Below, piece by piece: positions 9,193 to 18,683 of a stretch of 64,000 nt of DNA; positions within the stretch are counted from its first letter, which is position 1, and each line of letters opens with the position of its first letter. The DNA is from Gracilaria domingensis. Taxonomy: Eukaryota > Rhodophyta > Florideophyceae > Gracilariales > Gracilariaceae. The stretch covers positions 22,286 through 86,285 of the forward strand of contig VCMS01000224.1 in the NCBI GenBank assembly GCA_022539475.1. Reading direction: 5' to 3'. Position numbers and translations under genes: made by a program. A model generated the notes under the pieces. The model saw nothing but the letters and a program-made list of their open reading frames with translations. It did no database searches and had not been told where the DNA came from.

Positions 9193-11030
9193 GGCGGTTC
9201 AGACGCTCTCTCAAGAGGCGAGCACAGCAGTAGAGCGCTCCCACAGGTAAGACACGGCAATGCCGGCTGTAAGACCGGGGTCGACCCTTCCCAAGTAATG
9301 GAGGGAGCGAAGCGGCGAAGAAGAAGCGTCCAGCGGTAGAGAACACACGACACGAGTCGGCAGTAGCGTCACGTGCGTAGCACGCGGTATCCACGAGTGT
9401 GGCGATGACACGCGAGAGCGGTAATAGCCTACGCGAGTGTGTCGAACCACGAACGGTATGCACCGGTACAACAAGTAGTGCTACCTGTATAACAGGGACA
9501 GAAATAAAGAAAACACACACAAAGTAAACACGCGAAAGCGGTAGTGGTGTTAATGATGCCGCGAGGCGGATGATGAACTCTGCACAAGGTATCGACTCTC
9601 CGGGAGAAGGGGATCGGTCACCAATGGTGAAACATCAGAGCCGAACACTCGGTTGTTCCGTTTACTTTCCCAGCACTGGGTGCAGCTCAACTTATCAAGT
9701 ACTGCAGTAGGTTGGTCCACTGTCCGTGTGGTACAGCAGATATGCTACAAATATCTACTTCAAATACCCCAATGAATGGGTGCAAACCTCCAACACGTGT
9801 GTGACTCACCGGCTAAACCGTGCACCTCATAACATTAATTCTAATATTAAGTATACCCAGGAATGGGCTAATATCACCAGCTACTCATACTGTGTGCCAC
9901 CACCTCCCGGCATCGCCGTGCATATTATGAATCGCATCAGCGAAGAAGTCCCACAATCGCGTTGCACTACAAATTTGTCTTTTGTTTGGAACATAAGATA
10001 TTTGTAAGAAGAAAGTACTATCATTGGGTCACTCAAAGAAATGAAAGATGTAATATTCATAGATGACGACGGAAATTGTGGGTGTTTCGGTTTTTTGGCG
10101 CCGAGAATATCGATTTGAAGGCTTTAGCTGCGACCGACGTAGATGCTTATTTGTTTTTGGTAAGTTGAACAGGTTGTAATTTTTAAAGCAAATTGCATGC
10201 GTTTAGTTCGGAAACCTGAACTTGTTTAAAAGTTTGTTTCGTTTTTGGTGCCGGTGGAGATGAACACCGCAGTAAATAAATATTTTGCTATTTTACTTCA
10301 TTGGGTCAAGATGCTTTAATTCATAATTTATAACTAGGAAAAGGGAAAACGTACAGTATGGATGATGTAGAAGAAATATAATGTTGCAATATATGTCGCG
10401 ACTCAGGTTTTCGTTCATTTGAGTTCAAAATAAAAGGTTTTTTTCAAGTAACCATTACTCTAAAAAAAAATTGATTACGTGTAGCAGTTATAGGCATATG
10501 ATGTGTATTAGATGCAATTGAAATAGACTTCTATGACGGTGAAAAAGTTATTTCTGTATGCTACGAGTGCTTGTTTTCTTTTGATGCTAATGTTTGATAT
10601 CATGTGGAAGTAGCACAAATATGTAAATTGCATTAAAATATTTTGTAGAATATTATATAAAATGTAGAATTTTTTAGAAAATATTGTGATGATTGTTTGG
10701 ATTTGTAGAATACTGAGCCAAATTGTACGGATACTCAAAATTTTGAAAAGGTACGCGTCAATAATTTTGAAACTAGGAAAGCATGACATTCTTTTGCTTT
10801 GAAGTTGAAATCTGAGACAAGGCAGGAACGGTGGCCGCCCATCCGACGGCGGTCTGTGGGCATGGTTGCTACGTGGCCACTGGGCGTGATAACAAAATCC
10901 TTGCATTGGTTCGAGTCTTTTGGTCCGCTTTTTGGTTCTCAAAAACAAAAAGTTTAGCTTTTACGTGATTATTTCAAATTTTTGGCTTCAATTGAGGTTC
11001 TACAATTTTTGTCACAGGGCTAGCGACAGT
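9193..11030. other. retrotransposon 5' leader side, then AT-rich DNA; no gene seen
   Basis: From 9193 to ~9720 the sequence is GC-moderate and is presumably leader or LTR sequence of the minus-strand retrotransposon. From ~9980 it becomes AT-rich with frequent stops. A phrase near 9624-9640 (TGGTGAAACATCAGAGCC) loosely recalls an initiator-Met tRNA primer-binding site but lies on the wrong strand for this element. I see no supportable gene. Confidence 0.5.
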
Positions 11031-11037
11031 GTGGCAC

Positions 11038-11139
11038 GTCCTCCAAAAATTTTCTCGTCACCCCTACCGTGACTTGACAAAGTACAAAAACTTTGTCAGT
11101 GGCGATCGTCTGTATCGTTTTTCATCTACTTTGGAGGAC
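11038..11139. repeat. nested inverted repeat
   Basis: The outer arms GTCCTCCAAA (11038-11047) and TTTGGAGGAC (11130-11139) are perfect 10-bp complements. Inside them sits a second palindrome, TGACAAAG, 8 nt, CTTTGTCA. Paired nested arms in about 100 bp suggest a remnant of a small inverted-repeat element. Confidence 0.6.
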
Positions 11140-11264
11140 AAGATTAAAAAAAGTTCGACTTTTCGTCTTGTATGCGTCTAGAAACCTATCTTCGTAAGTC
11201 CGGTCAGCATTGGTGGCACCAAACATGAAATACGCTGCTAGTATGACCACTTGAGAATCTCACT

Positions 11265-11346
11265 GGTCAGCAAAGCTGACAAAGGTTGTGGACCTCAACT
11301 TGAGATTCTCAAATTGAGATCCACACCCATCGTCAGCTTTGCTGAC
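11265..11346. repeat. long imperfect inverted repeat (hairpin of ~40-nt arms)
   Basis: The left arm starts GGTCAGCAAAGCTGAC and the right arm ends GTCAGCTTTGCTGACC. The complementarity continues inward through TGTGGAC/TCTCAA with a few mismatches, so almost the whole 82 bp folds into one stem. The outer 16 bases of each arm are themselves near-palindromic. Confidence 0.75.
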
Positions 11347-11550
11347 CATTGGTATATGACCTACTTTTTTGCACACACGACAGTACCGACGGCAATCTGC
11401 CCTCACAGTGCGTGTGGCCGCCACACTGTGGCGACAAAACTGAGTTATACAAGCGTCGATCAGTTGAACGAATGTGTAGCTCCGCTCATTAACACTCAAC
11501 TCTCATTCCGCGTTTTTTGCCCTTTGTATCGTTTTATTTTCATACAAGTC

Positions 11551-12015
11551 ATGCGTGAACCCACCAAACGCAGACGCATTTCACGACGGAAACTCCGATC
11601 ACAGTCTCCGCGTCTTCTTGGCCACAATACCCGTTTGATTTCTACTACAAGCCCAAACGTACCCACAAACAGTCCTCTTTACAAAAGAGGTTTTTGTGCT
11701 ACCAATCGCTGCACCTGCTCTTCCGGTGTACTTTCGACTTCGTGTCACAATCCTGGTGGGTGCCTGAGCGACACTACGCAAAACTTGCAACCGCCCACCA
11801 GTTCAGCGCCAGGAATTCAGCAATCGCAGCAGCATTTCACATCCCTGATGACGTCTTCTAAAAACGAGCAACTCTTTGGCTCGCATTCGCACACATCATC
11901 TACTTCCTCTTTGTCGCCGCGCTCCTCGCCGCCAATCGCCACGTTGTCCCATACTCCAAACGGTTACGCAGAATCACCACATTCGGGAGCCAATTCACGT
12001 CAAGAAGGATCTTAG
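11551..12015 (+). CDS. possible small Ser/Thr-rich protein, unknown
   Basis: From the ATG at 11551 there is a 154-residue frame with a basic start (KRRRISRRK within the first 20 residues), a Cys-containing patch near residues 45-70 and a Ser/Thr/Gln/His-rich tail. The basic start could be a nuclear localisation or DNA-binding patch. I recognise no domain, there is no intron signal, and codon choice is not clearly better than neighbouring non-coding DNA. The frame is open further upstream to 11251 through the hairpin at 11265-11346, which argues that upstream part is not coding. It may equally be a chance frame. Confidence 0.22.
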   Translation: MREPTKRRRISRRKLRSQSPRLLGHNTRLISTTSPNVPTNSPLYKRGFCATNRCTCSSGVLSTSCHNPGGCLSDTTQNLQPPTSSAPGIQQSQQHFTSLMTSSKNEQLFGSHSHTSSTSSLSPRSSPPIATLSHTPNGYAESPHSGANSRQEGS

Positions 12016-12635
12016 CCTCAACCGCACATTTGTCCCGACTTGCGTTTTGACAGATGGTGCTACCTGACGGTCGCACAGTGCCTTTGCGAACCAAAATCAC
12101 GTATGCGCTTCGTCAAATCTCTTTCTTTGCGCCCTTTTCCTGCCGCCGTAGCGCCACGGTGGCCTCGTAGGTTGACTTTTATTGCTTAGAATCTGTTATT
12201 CATAAGGGGATTGGTTTCAGTAGAAGGTGTTCGGGCGCGTTCGGTCATCGTTTATCGTCATTGTAATCTACACAAACTTTGTATTAGTTGTCTTAAAGCT
12301 TTACATCGAGAGGCGTCTCGAACGCGTCGTTCATTGTGACTGTGCCACGTTCAGTATCTACTGCTCAAGCCCACGGTAGCCCTTAATATCCCGCCGCTCA
12401 TTCACCTCCTTCTCGCTCTTCGTCTCTAATTACATCAGTAGTGCCGATATATCATGTTCACCGTGTTAGAATGGAACAAGTTCTGAGCGTACTGATCGCT
12501 GACTTATTTCAGATGGCCTCGCAGATATGTCTCAAGTTCAGGTTTAGAAAGAGCAGAATCCCTGCTTGTCTTCCATCATTGAAGGCCACGCATTGGCGTC
12601 TTCAGTGAACGCTAAACAGACTGGTTCTGTTACCC
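12016..12635. other. no gene seen; 3' flank of hAT transposase 1
   Basis: Mixed-composition DNA between the small upstream frame and the end of the minus-strand hAT gene. I could not find terminal inverted repeats matching the other side of the hAT gene. Confidence 0.4.
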
Positions 12636-14996
12636 TTAATCGTCGCCATCATTGAACAATGAACGCATAACTGTAGCTTCTGGTAGATCGATTTCTCCTT
12701 CGTTAACCTCCCAATCTACAATGTCCTCTTCGTTGTTCCCTTCCTCGACGTTTCCATCCATGTTTGAATCCACACCGAAGTATGATACAAAGTTTTGGGT
12801 AGAATCACTGGTTCCTGGAGGAGGTGCTACGCTCGTGGAGTAAGACCTTGATATTCGATCTCGGGGGCGCCGTTCTGTAGAGGTCAGGGCTTCATTGAAA
12901 GCGCAAAAGATCATCTTTTCCACTTTCAAGGGATGCAAACGATTGCGTGTCGATGTACGAATCCTGCCCTGAATACTGAAACTGCGCTCGACGCTTGAAG
13001 ACGACGGGCTTACGGATAAAACCCGTAACGCAAATTCTCTCAAAGCTTGGTTGTCCTTGTGCTGCATCCAGTACACTACAGGAATGTTTTTAAACGCCAT
13101 TAACACCTCTCGGCGCTCAGGACGTCTTGATTGCGCTGTCCACGACAACCGGACAAACGTGAAGGCCTCGAAAAGGCGTACTAGTGCTCCATCCTCCCCT
13201 CCGGCGCTTGGGAGCTTCAGAGTCGGTGGAAAGATTTGGGACTTAACAAAAGTCCTCATATGCTTAAGAATGTGAGCTGTGTAGTCTGAATAATCATCAT
13301 GGAGACTTCTTATATCCATGAAGTAAGCCACATAATGCAAGGGGACTAGAAGCGGTATCTTGCGCGGTCCTCCTGCTAATCTTTGGCGAAACACACTCAT
13401 GACTTCTTCCCGACGTTCGGACGTGAAAAAAGAAGTGATAGGCAGCCTGGAAAGCTGCTGCTCTAATTGCTTTGTCGCCGGATATACTTCCGATATGACG
13501 GAGCCATCGTCATCAAATATACGAAGATAGTGTCGCATAAGACGAAGCACGTGGTATATGTCAAGACCCTTTTCAAACAATGAGTTGTCTCTGACAGAAC
13601 TTTCGAAAATGTCCCTTTTGTGCTCGTTTCGGCCCCCATAAAGATTGGTCCTAAAGTCAGGACAATCTACCAGGCTTTGGTAAACAGGTTTACCTCGAAT
13701 AAACGACTGCAGCATGCTCTCAGAACTTGCGAAGCGAATAGGGGCCATCCGCATTGGTAACACTGCCGTTCTCAACGGTTGAATGCGTCCAAATTGATCC
13801 AGCTCCCTGACAGATGTGGTGTATCCAGTATTTCGTAGGCCAGAGTTGTGCTGTTCTTTCAGCTGCTTATATCGAAAATATAACTTCGCATGCTTTCGCA
13901 GGTCAGTAACGATCCCCGAAACAGCGGAAAGTATGTCACCAATCCACGGCAAGTCCCCGACATCTTGCATCAATAGGTTGGCTACATGCGTTTGATCCTG
14001 GCCCGCGACAAGGTGGTCGAACTTACGTGAAAGCTCCTCTTTTGCTTTGACGCAAGAGCTCGCGTTGTCGCTTACGATGGCGCATACTTGCCTCATTTCT
14101 CCAAACTGAGAAAAAACGGAGCTCACAATATTGGCATAGAGCTCTGAATCGCAGCTCGATGAGCCAGTGTAGACCGACTTCAAAAAGAAAGTCTGCCGAG
14201 CCCTGTCAATGCCAGTTATTGTCAAAAGAACATTGACGACGTTTTCCGAATTCGCGTCCGTCCATCCGTCGAAAATTAGTGTGCCATAGGTTTGGTGAAG
14301 AGACGCTGTTATGGTAGATTTGACTGTCGAAAGTCTCTTCTGATAGTAAGCCTCTAACCTTTTCCCACCAACTTGAGCCGCAGTAGGTACATGAGCAACA
14401 AAACGTGCGTCTAACAGCTTCACGATCTCTAACAATTCATTCTTCTTTTGCCTCCGCATTAGTATGCTAAAGGGAAGCATATGGTTGACAACTAGACGAG
14501 TCACGAGCTCGATCAATCGGGATCTCTTCTCGTCCATTTCAATCTCGTCGTTCTCCCAATTTGATCTGTCTGCTGTCGAAACCACCGCACTCGTCGAAAC
14601 CGGATGTCGCTTGGAGAGGTTTTGTCCTTGTAAAGGAGCGCATGATGACGATTTTCTCTTCAAAGGCGTGATCGGGACGTCAAAACATTCGCCTGGACTT
14701 CCTCGTTTCTTATACGCGCGGAGCAACGACGGCGTCTTCAAGAGTCTCCCTAATGTTGCAGGCGTAGTAAAAGTGCATTGGAGCAGATGCTGTCCCAATT
14801 GGGTTGCGTTAGGTGTAGCAGCTCTGGATTGCCATCCGCAGCCATCGCATGTAGTGTAAACATTGTCAACAGAGCCACTCCCTTCATTCCCTGGTTGAAG
14901 CGAGAAGCATTCGGTAGGCCACCAGCTTCGCTTGCGTCCTGTTCGTGAACCGTGCGCAGAAGAAGATCCTTGCAAAGAATGATTGTTGGATGACAT
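12636..14996 (-). CDS. hAT-family transposase 1 (intact frame)
   Basis: The start is the ATG at 14994-14996; the open frame extends 2 codons further to a TTG. The product is 786 residues. Near residues 50-75 is a BED-like zinc-binding pattern (CDGC...HLLQC), which in hAT proteins binds the transposon ends. The central part has the RNase H-like/DUF659-type core with FDGWTDANSENVVN and AIVSDNASSC, then an all-helical insertion. The C-terminal hAT dimerisation region has SPSSSSVERSFS followed by NRLHPLKVEKMIF, the most diagnostic block. The frame is uninterrupted and normal in length for hAT transposases, so it could be active or recently active. It is clearly related along its whole length to the damaged copy at 41489-43861. 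I could not define the ends of the mobile element. Confidence 0.9.
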   Translation of the reverse strand: MSSNNHSLQGSSSAHGSRTGRKRSWWPTECFSLQPGNEGSGSVDNVYTTCDGCGWQSRAATPNATQLGQHLLQCTFTTPATLGRLLKTPSLLRAYKKRGSPGECFDVPITPLKRKSSSCAPLQGQNLSKRHPVSTSAVVSTADRSNWENDEIEMDEKRSRLIELVTRLVVNHMLPFSILMRRQKKNELLEIVKLLDARFVAHVPTAAQVGGKRLEAYYQKRLSTVKSTITASLHQTYGTLIFDGWTDANSENVVNVLLTITGIDRARQTFFLKSVYTGSSSCDSELYANIVSSVFSQFGEMRQVCAIVSDNASSCVKAKEELSRKFDHLVAGQDQTHVANLLMQDVGDLPWIGDILSAVSGIVTDLRKHAKLYFRYKQLKEQHNSGLRNTGYTTSVRELDQFGRIQPLRTAVLPMRMAPIRFASSESMLQSFIRGKPVYQSLVDCPDFRTNLYGGRNEHKRDIFESSVRDNSLFEKGLDIYHVLRLMRHYLRIFDDDGSVISEVYPATKQLEQQLSRLPITSFFTSERREEVMSVFRQRLAGGPRKIPLLVPLHYVAYFMDIRSLHDDYSDYTAHILKHMRTFVKSQIFPPTLKLPSAGGEDGALVRLFEAFTFVRLSWTAQSRRPERREVLMAFKNIPVVYWMQHKDNQALREFALRVLSVSPSSSSVERSFSIQGRIRTSTRNRLHPLKVEKMIFCAFNEALTSTERRPRDRISRSYSTSVAPPPGTSDSTQNFVSYFGVDSNMDGNVEEGNNEEDIVDWEVNEGEIDLPEATVMRSLFNDGDD

Positions 14997-15171
14997 TATC
15001 AATCCCCAACAACATGAAACGTTTTATGTCAAAAAAAACGGGAGTCCAACTTAGATTAGCGTACGTAGAGGCAGCAGAAGATGGCTATGAAACAGAGGAA
15101 AAGAAGAGCATAACGATGTCAATGAGTAAGACGTAGCAGAGAATTTGTGTTAGAAAAGTATCCCAGTGGGC

Positions 15172-15235
15172 GAGATAAGTGCGCCAGAGAGTGAGATAGA
15201 TGCGCCAGGGGGCAAGATAAGTGCGCCAGAGGGAG
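15172..15235 (-). repeat. three tandem 21-bp units
   Basis: Units start at 15172, 15193 and 15214, built on GAGATAAGTGCGCCAGAG with a few changes. The 21-bp period keeps the reading frame: on the minus strand (open frame 15150-15371) it encodes a seven-residue repeat of the SGALISP type. The short ORF has no other support. Confidence 0.7.
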
Positions 15236-15395
15236 TGGAAAAGAAGTAAATCTCAAACGAACGAACTCTGTGAGAACTGTACTTCAACGCCCACCAGGTG
15301 GTTTGTGCAACAAGACTGCTGCATGTTGGGTTTATAAAATTTACAGCAGGTTTTTTCCTACGAACCTCCACGAGCCTCTCCCATTTTTAGGTCTG

Positions 15396-15487
15396 CTGGG
15401 AGAGTCTACTGTTCTGCCCTGCTGTGCAGTAGAGTCTACTGAGTCAGTAGTAGTACTGACTCAGTAGTACTGAGTGGACTCTTCCAG
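15396..15487. repeat. two-level hairpin
   Basis: A perfect 14-bp stem, CTACTGAGTCAGTA, 4 nt, TACTGACTCAGTAG (15436-15467), is framed by an outer pair of 15-base arms at 15396-15410 and 15473-15487 with two mismatches. The structure lies upstream of the hAT transposase gene. Confidence 0.75.
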
Positions 15488-15657
15488 CAATATTTCACTT
15501 ACGATTTTTAGGACAGAAGACGTAAGTGGCGAGGTAGAATTCCAGTATAATGCACACAGGCATTACTAATCAAGTTTGAGTTGGATTTATGTCTACACAT
15601 TGAATACTATTCTACGTGTGGTCAATCTGTCACGGACTGTGAGTGGACGCCATGATG

Positions 15658-15691
15658 GAATAAATTTTCTCAGCAGCTAGAAAATTTATTC
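15658..15691. repeat. perfect 13-bp hairpin
   Basis: GAATAAATTTTCT, 8-nt loop, AGAAAATTTATTC. The AT-rich perfect stem lies within the hairpin cluster upstream of hAT transposase 1. Confidence 0.75.
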
Positions 15692-15808
15692 AAGCTATCG
15701 AACTCTGGCTAGCGAGGAATAGGCGTGTCCACTTAGTACAACGGGGCTTTCAAATGCCATTAATTAAAGGTCTCGTTCGTTCGTTTTACCTCAGGCGACG
15801 AAGGAAGA

Positions 15809-15856
15809 CAGTGAGCCTCTGGGAGACCAGTCTAAGAATCTGAAAGAGGCTCACTG
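15809..15856. repeat. perfect 12-bp inverted repeat
   Basis: CAGTGAGCCTCT (15809-15820) and AGAGGCTCACTG (15845-15856), with 24 nt between. It starts CAGTG, as many hAT termini do, but both arms lie on the same side of the transposase, so they are not the two ends of that element. Confidence 0.7.
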
Positions 15857-15868
15857 ATGCCTACGCAT

Positions 15869-16462
15869 TCACCCTCGCACAGAGATGTTGCCGCGTTTTC
15901 TGAGAAAGGGAAAGTTGACCACAAGAATTAAACCGTACCACGTACTAAGGTAAGAGTGCGCGAATATAGCAGAGACATTGTCTGTCCGTACTTGGCCTTC
16001 CATATGGCGCCTCCACCACCGCAGCTCTGGTCCTTTAACACTGACTGCCAGAGTTAAAGCTAGCTTCCACGGCAGTTTCCGGGCCGTAGCAGCGGAATAT
16101 GCAAAATGCTCTTGCGTGACACAGCCATGATGACGAGCTAGCAATGAAGATTCATCGGGGTTGAAGGTGAGCGGAGGAAGAGCCAGTTCAGTACTCTTTT
16201 CGAACTTGTCTGCCCAGCATAGCCATGTATTGTTACACAGTGCTCGTACGAAAGTGACTACAAAATTGCGTGTACACTTTAAAATACCAGATTGCATCAT
16301 TTGCTTATCTTGAGAAACGGAACACAAAAATATCGTTGTCGGTCGGTCTACGTAACCATGCTGAAGAAGTTGCCACTGTAGCACAAACACTATGAACGCA
16401 TGTGCAAGAGAATCTCCTATGATTCTGTCAACGTTCCCGCTGACAACTAAATCAAAACACAT
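15869..16462 (-). CDS. hypothetical protein, unknown
   Basis: This frame of 197 residues opens with ATG (16460-16462). It has several hydrophobic stretches, one near residues 20-40 and another near the C-terminus (WYGLILVVNFPFL), and scattered Cys and Trp. I recognise no family. Two smaller same-strand frames (16473-16679 and 16531-16809) lie just upstream and could be further decayed coding sequence or chance. No splice pattern joins them convincingly. Confidence 0.25.
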   Translation of the reverse strand: MCFDLVVSGNVDRIIGDSLAHAFIVFVLQWQLLQHGYVDRPTTIFLCSVSQDKQMMQSGILKCTRNFVVTFVRALCNNTWLCWADKFEKSTELALPPLTFNPDESSLLARHHGCVTQEHFAYSAATARKLPWKLALTLAVSVKGPELRWWRRHMEGQVRTDNVSAIFAHSYLSTWYGLILVVNFPFLRKRGNISVRG

Positions 16463-16997
16463 GAAGCGTTGCTTAAGCTTCCACTAAAGCAGTTTTACTT
16501 TCCAGCACTGCAGAAGCGGACGCGCTTCGGTCAAAAGAATTGCTGTGAAACATTGGCTGCTTCCCCTGAACATGAAACTGAACATGCCATTGGCAAAGCG
16601 GTTCCATCATTACTTTGGGAAGACAAAACCCTGTGAGCGAAAACCCTCCGCAGTGAAAAAATGAACACGTCAACGGCAACCCCCGTAATCTCCACGGCGT
16701 GGAGAGAACGTAGCTGAACGAGGGTTTCCCCCAACAAAAATACGCTTACCAAACAAGCACACTTACTGGACACCACATAAAGGTACAAACGGTAAACACA
16801 TTTATTCATGACAAAGTCCTATAGTCAAACAAAGGAAGTTTCGTACATAATAAGCCGTAGCTGTGTTTGAAACATACAAACAGTAACTTCGCTTATAACG
16901 CAGACGAGCAGCAGAAGAACATCACAAAAAACTACATATCAAACAAGGAAACAAAACACACAATGAGAAGTGTACGTGTGTGTGTGGTGTGGAGGTG
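16463..16997. other. no supported gene; downstream of RING gene
   Basis: The only content is short frames without recognisable domains. This stretch includes the likely 3' flank of the minus-strand RING-finger gene. Confidence 0.35.
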
Positions 16998-17771
16998 TCA
17001 TGTCCTCTTGCGGCAAAGTCTCTCGGCAAATACAACAACAAGACGGGGCCAGTAAAGCTCAGCATGCCTAGTCTTCTTCCTCCTCCTCCTCCTCCTCGCC
17101 TGCTGCGGCTGCGTGTGCTGCGGCTGTTGCGTCCTACCCGGCTGAACTCGCTCCTTAACCGACGTAGGATCATCATGAGTGCTGATAATATTTATACTTC
17201 CAGAAAACTGAAATCGACAACTACCTGAATCATGAATCATAGGTCGAGACTGAGGGCCGTTGGGCGGCAGTACCATGTCCGAGTACACGCGGATCTTATC
17301 GGAGAGCTGTGGTAAAACAGGCTGGGGGATGAACATGGATTTAGAGGGTGGTGGAGTAGGTGGCGGTGCGGTTGGTTGTATGCCATACATAAACGCATTC
17401 GGCGGTGGTGGTAGCACGTAGTCGGTGAGTGGAGGAGGCGGAGGTATGTACGGCATACAATTCGGCGAGGTAGGTGGTGGTTGTGCGGGATGAATGCGGT
17501 TCGAATGAGTGATGGAAGACGGTGTGAAGGGTGGCCTGGATGTCGGTGGAGAGTATCGTCGCGATTGGAGGATAGAGGCGACGCGGGTGTGGCAGATCGG
17601 ACAATGAAGTGAGGCAGTTTTGGACGCTTGCCGTGTGCGAAGTTCGTGGTTGGAGATGCAGTGGGCGTGGAAAGGGAAGCAGTTGCAGGGGGAGAGTCGT
17701 GTGGTGTCGGAGGGGGAAGTAGGTTGTTCGCATGCGAGACAGTTAGGATGTGGGTGATTTGAGTAATTCAT
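16998..17771 (-). CDS. RING-like zinc-finger protein with proline-rich tail
   Basis: This is a single-exon frame of 257 residues starting at ATG (17769-17771). Its zinc-binding pattern is Cys11-x2-Cys14, Cys29-x-Cys31, His35-x2-Cys38, Cys57-x2-Cys60. The C-x-C then H-x2-C order is closest to RING-CH/variant RING fingers (C4HC3), which act as E3 ubiquitin ligases, although the C-x-C to His spacing (three residues) is shorter than usual. Residues ~70-150 are very Pro-rich, including a PPPPP run, and the C-terminal ~45 residues are Gln/Arg-rich with an RRRRRRKK run. No transmembrane segment is apparent, unlike many RING-CH ligases. It is divergent from the sugar-transporter gene, with ~0.9 kb between the two starts. 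E3 activity is inferred; a generic zinc-binding adaptor is possible. Confidence 0.6.
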   Translation of the reverse strand: MNYSNHPHPNCLACEQPTSPSDTTRLSPCNCFPFHAHCISNHELRTRQASKTASLHCPICHTRVASILQSRRYSPPTSRPPFTPSSITHSNRIHPAQPPPTSPNCMPYIPPPPPLTDYVLPPPPNAFMYGIQPTAPPPTPPPSKSMFIPQPVLPQLSDKIRVYSDMVLPPNGPQSRPMIHDSGSCRFQFSGSINIISTHDDPTSVKERVQPGRTQQPQHTQPQQARRRRRRKKTRHAELYWPRLVVVFAERLCRKRT

Positions 17772-18683
17772 GCTTGATGGGCGACTGTGAAGCTAATGGG
17801 TAGAATGGGTGGGGTAGACGATCGCGACAAGACAAACGGATTCTGCGGCTTAAGAGCAGTGAGGGAGTGCGGAAGGGGCGAGGGGAAATTGGTGTACGGC
17901 TGTTGTGGTGCAGAGAATAACGATCAATCAAACGCTGCGTGAAGAAATGATGTACATCGAGGGGCAAGTCAGCACTGGCTGCAGCACGTGGCGAACAACT
18001 ATCAGAAAGGATGCGGTGAACGCAACAGAGTTTGGAGTAGGTGTCCTTTTCGCGTAGTGGACAGGGCCAGGAGTGGCAGCTATTTGAGGGCGGTCGGACA
18101 AGTCGGACAAGTCGGACAAGACGGATGGACGGACGCAAGTAAGAGTGCGAAAGAGCGACTCAGCATGGCAGTGAGCGAGAGGGAGCACCACCACGTCTTC
18201 GCGGTGAAACGACGCTTACCGCGGCGAGACCTGGCGTGTTCTAGCTCCCGTATTCGCACCGCTCTTGATGCCCCATTGCGCACGGCGCGGCTGCCGGTTT
18301 CCGCCGGCAGCATAGATGGCTCCTGGCTCGATCTTCTTCCTTTCCAGTCTTCCCCTTCTTCAGCCTTCCTCTCCAACATTGTTCTCCAACATTCTCCAGC
18401 CTTCACGTGAACGGAAAACGGCGCGCAAAACGATGACGTGTAGTCGCTCACCCATGACGTCGATGAGCAACCAGGACAACAGGCGCCAATCCGCAGCTTC
18501 CACAGCCGCAGATCGCACACAGGTACGCTACACGTGCTGCTCGACAGCCACGTTGATGACGTGGACACGCGCTGTCAGCGCGGCACATGCTTTCCGCTTC
18601 ACCGCCTCGCGCACCACCGCGCGTGTCACCTCCGCCCACTCCGCGCCGCGCGCGTCGCGGCACCGACGAGCTATTGCATCGCC
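17772..18683. promoter_or_regulatory. shared intergenic region of divergent RING and transporter genes
   Basis: About 0.9 kb lies between two head-to-head starts. It contains three perfect tandem copies of TCGGACAAG at 18094-18120 and becomes GC-rich toward the transporter start. Long frames here are antisense or low-complexity shadows. I cannot place a TATA box or transcription start with confidence. Confidence 0.35.
18094..18120 (+). repeat. (TCGGACAAG)x3 tandem repeat
   Basis: Three perfect 9-bp copies lie in the divergent intergenic region. This could be a simple-sequence expansion or a reiterated factor-binding site. Confidence 0.8.

Noticed and set aside
9624-9645. Primer-binding-site-like TGGTGAAACATCAGAGCC
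   Set aside because: Wrong strand for the retrotransposon and interrupted relative to the initiator-Met tRNA complement.
10860-10935. B-box-like GGTTCGAGTC
   Set aside because: No matching A-box or acceptor pairing upstream, so not a tRNA gene.
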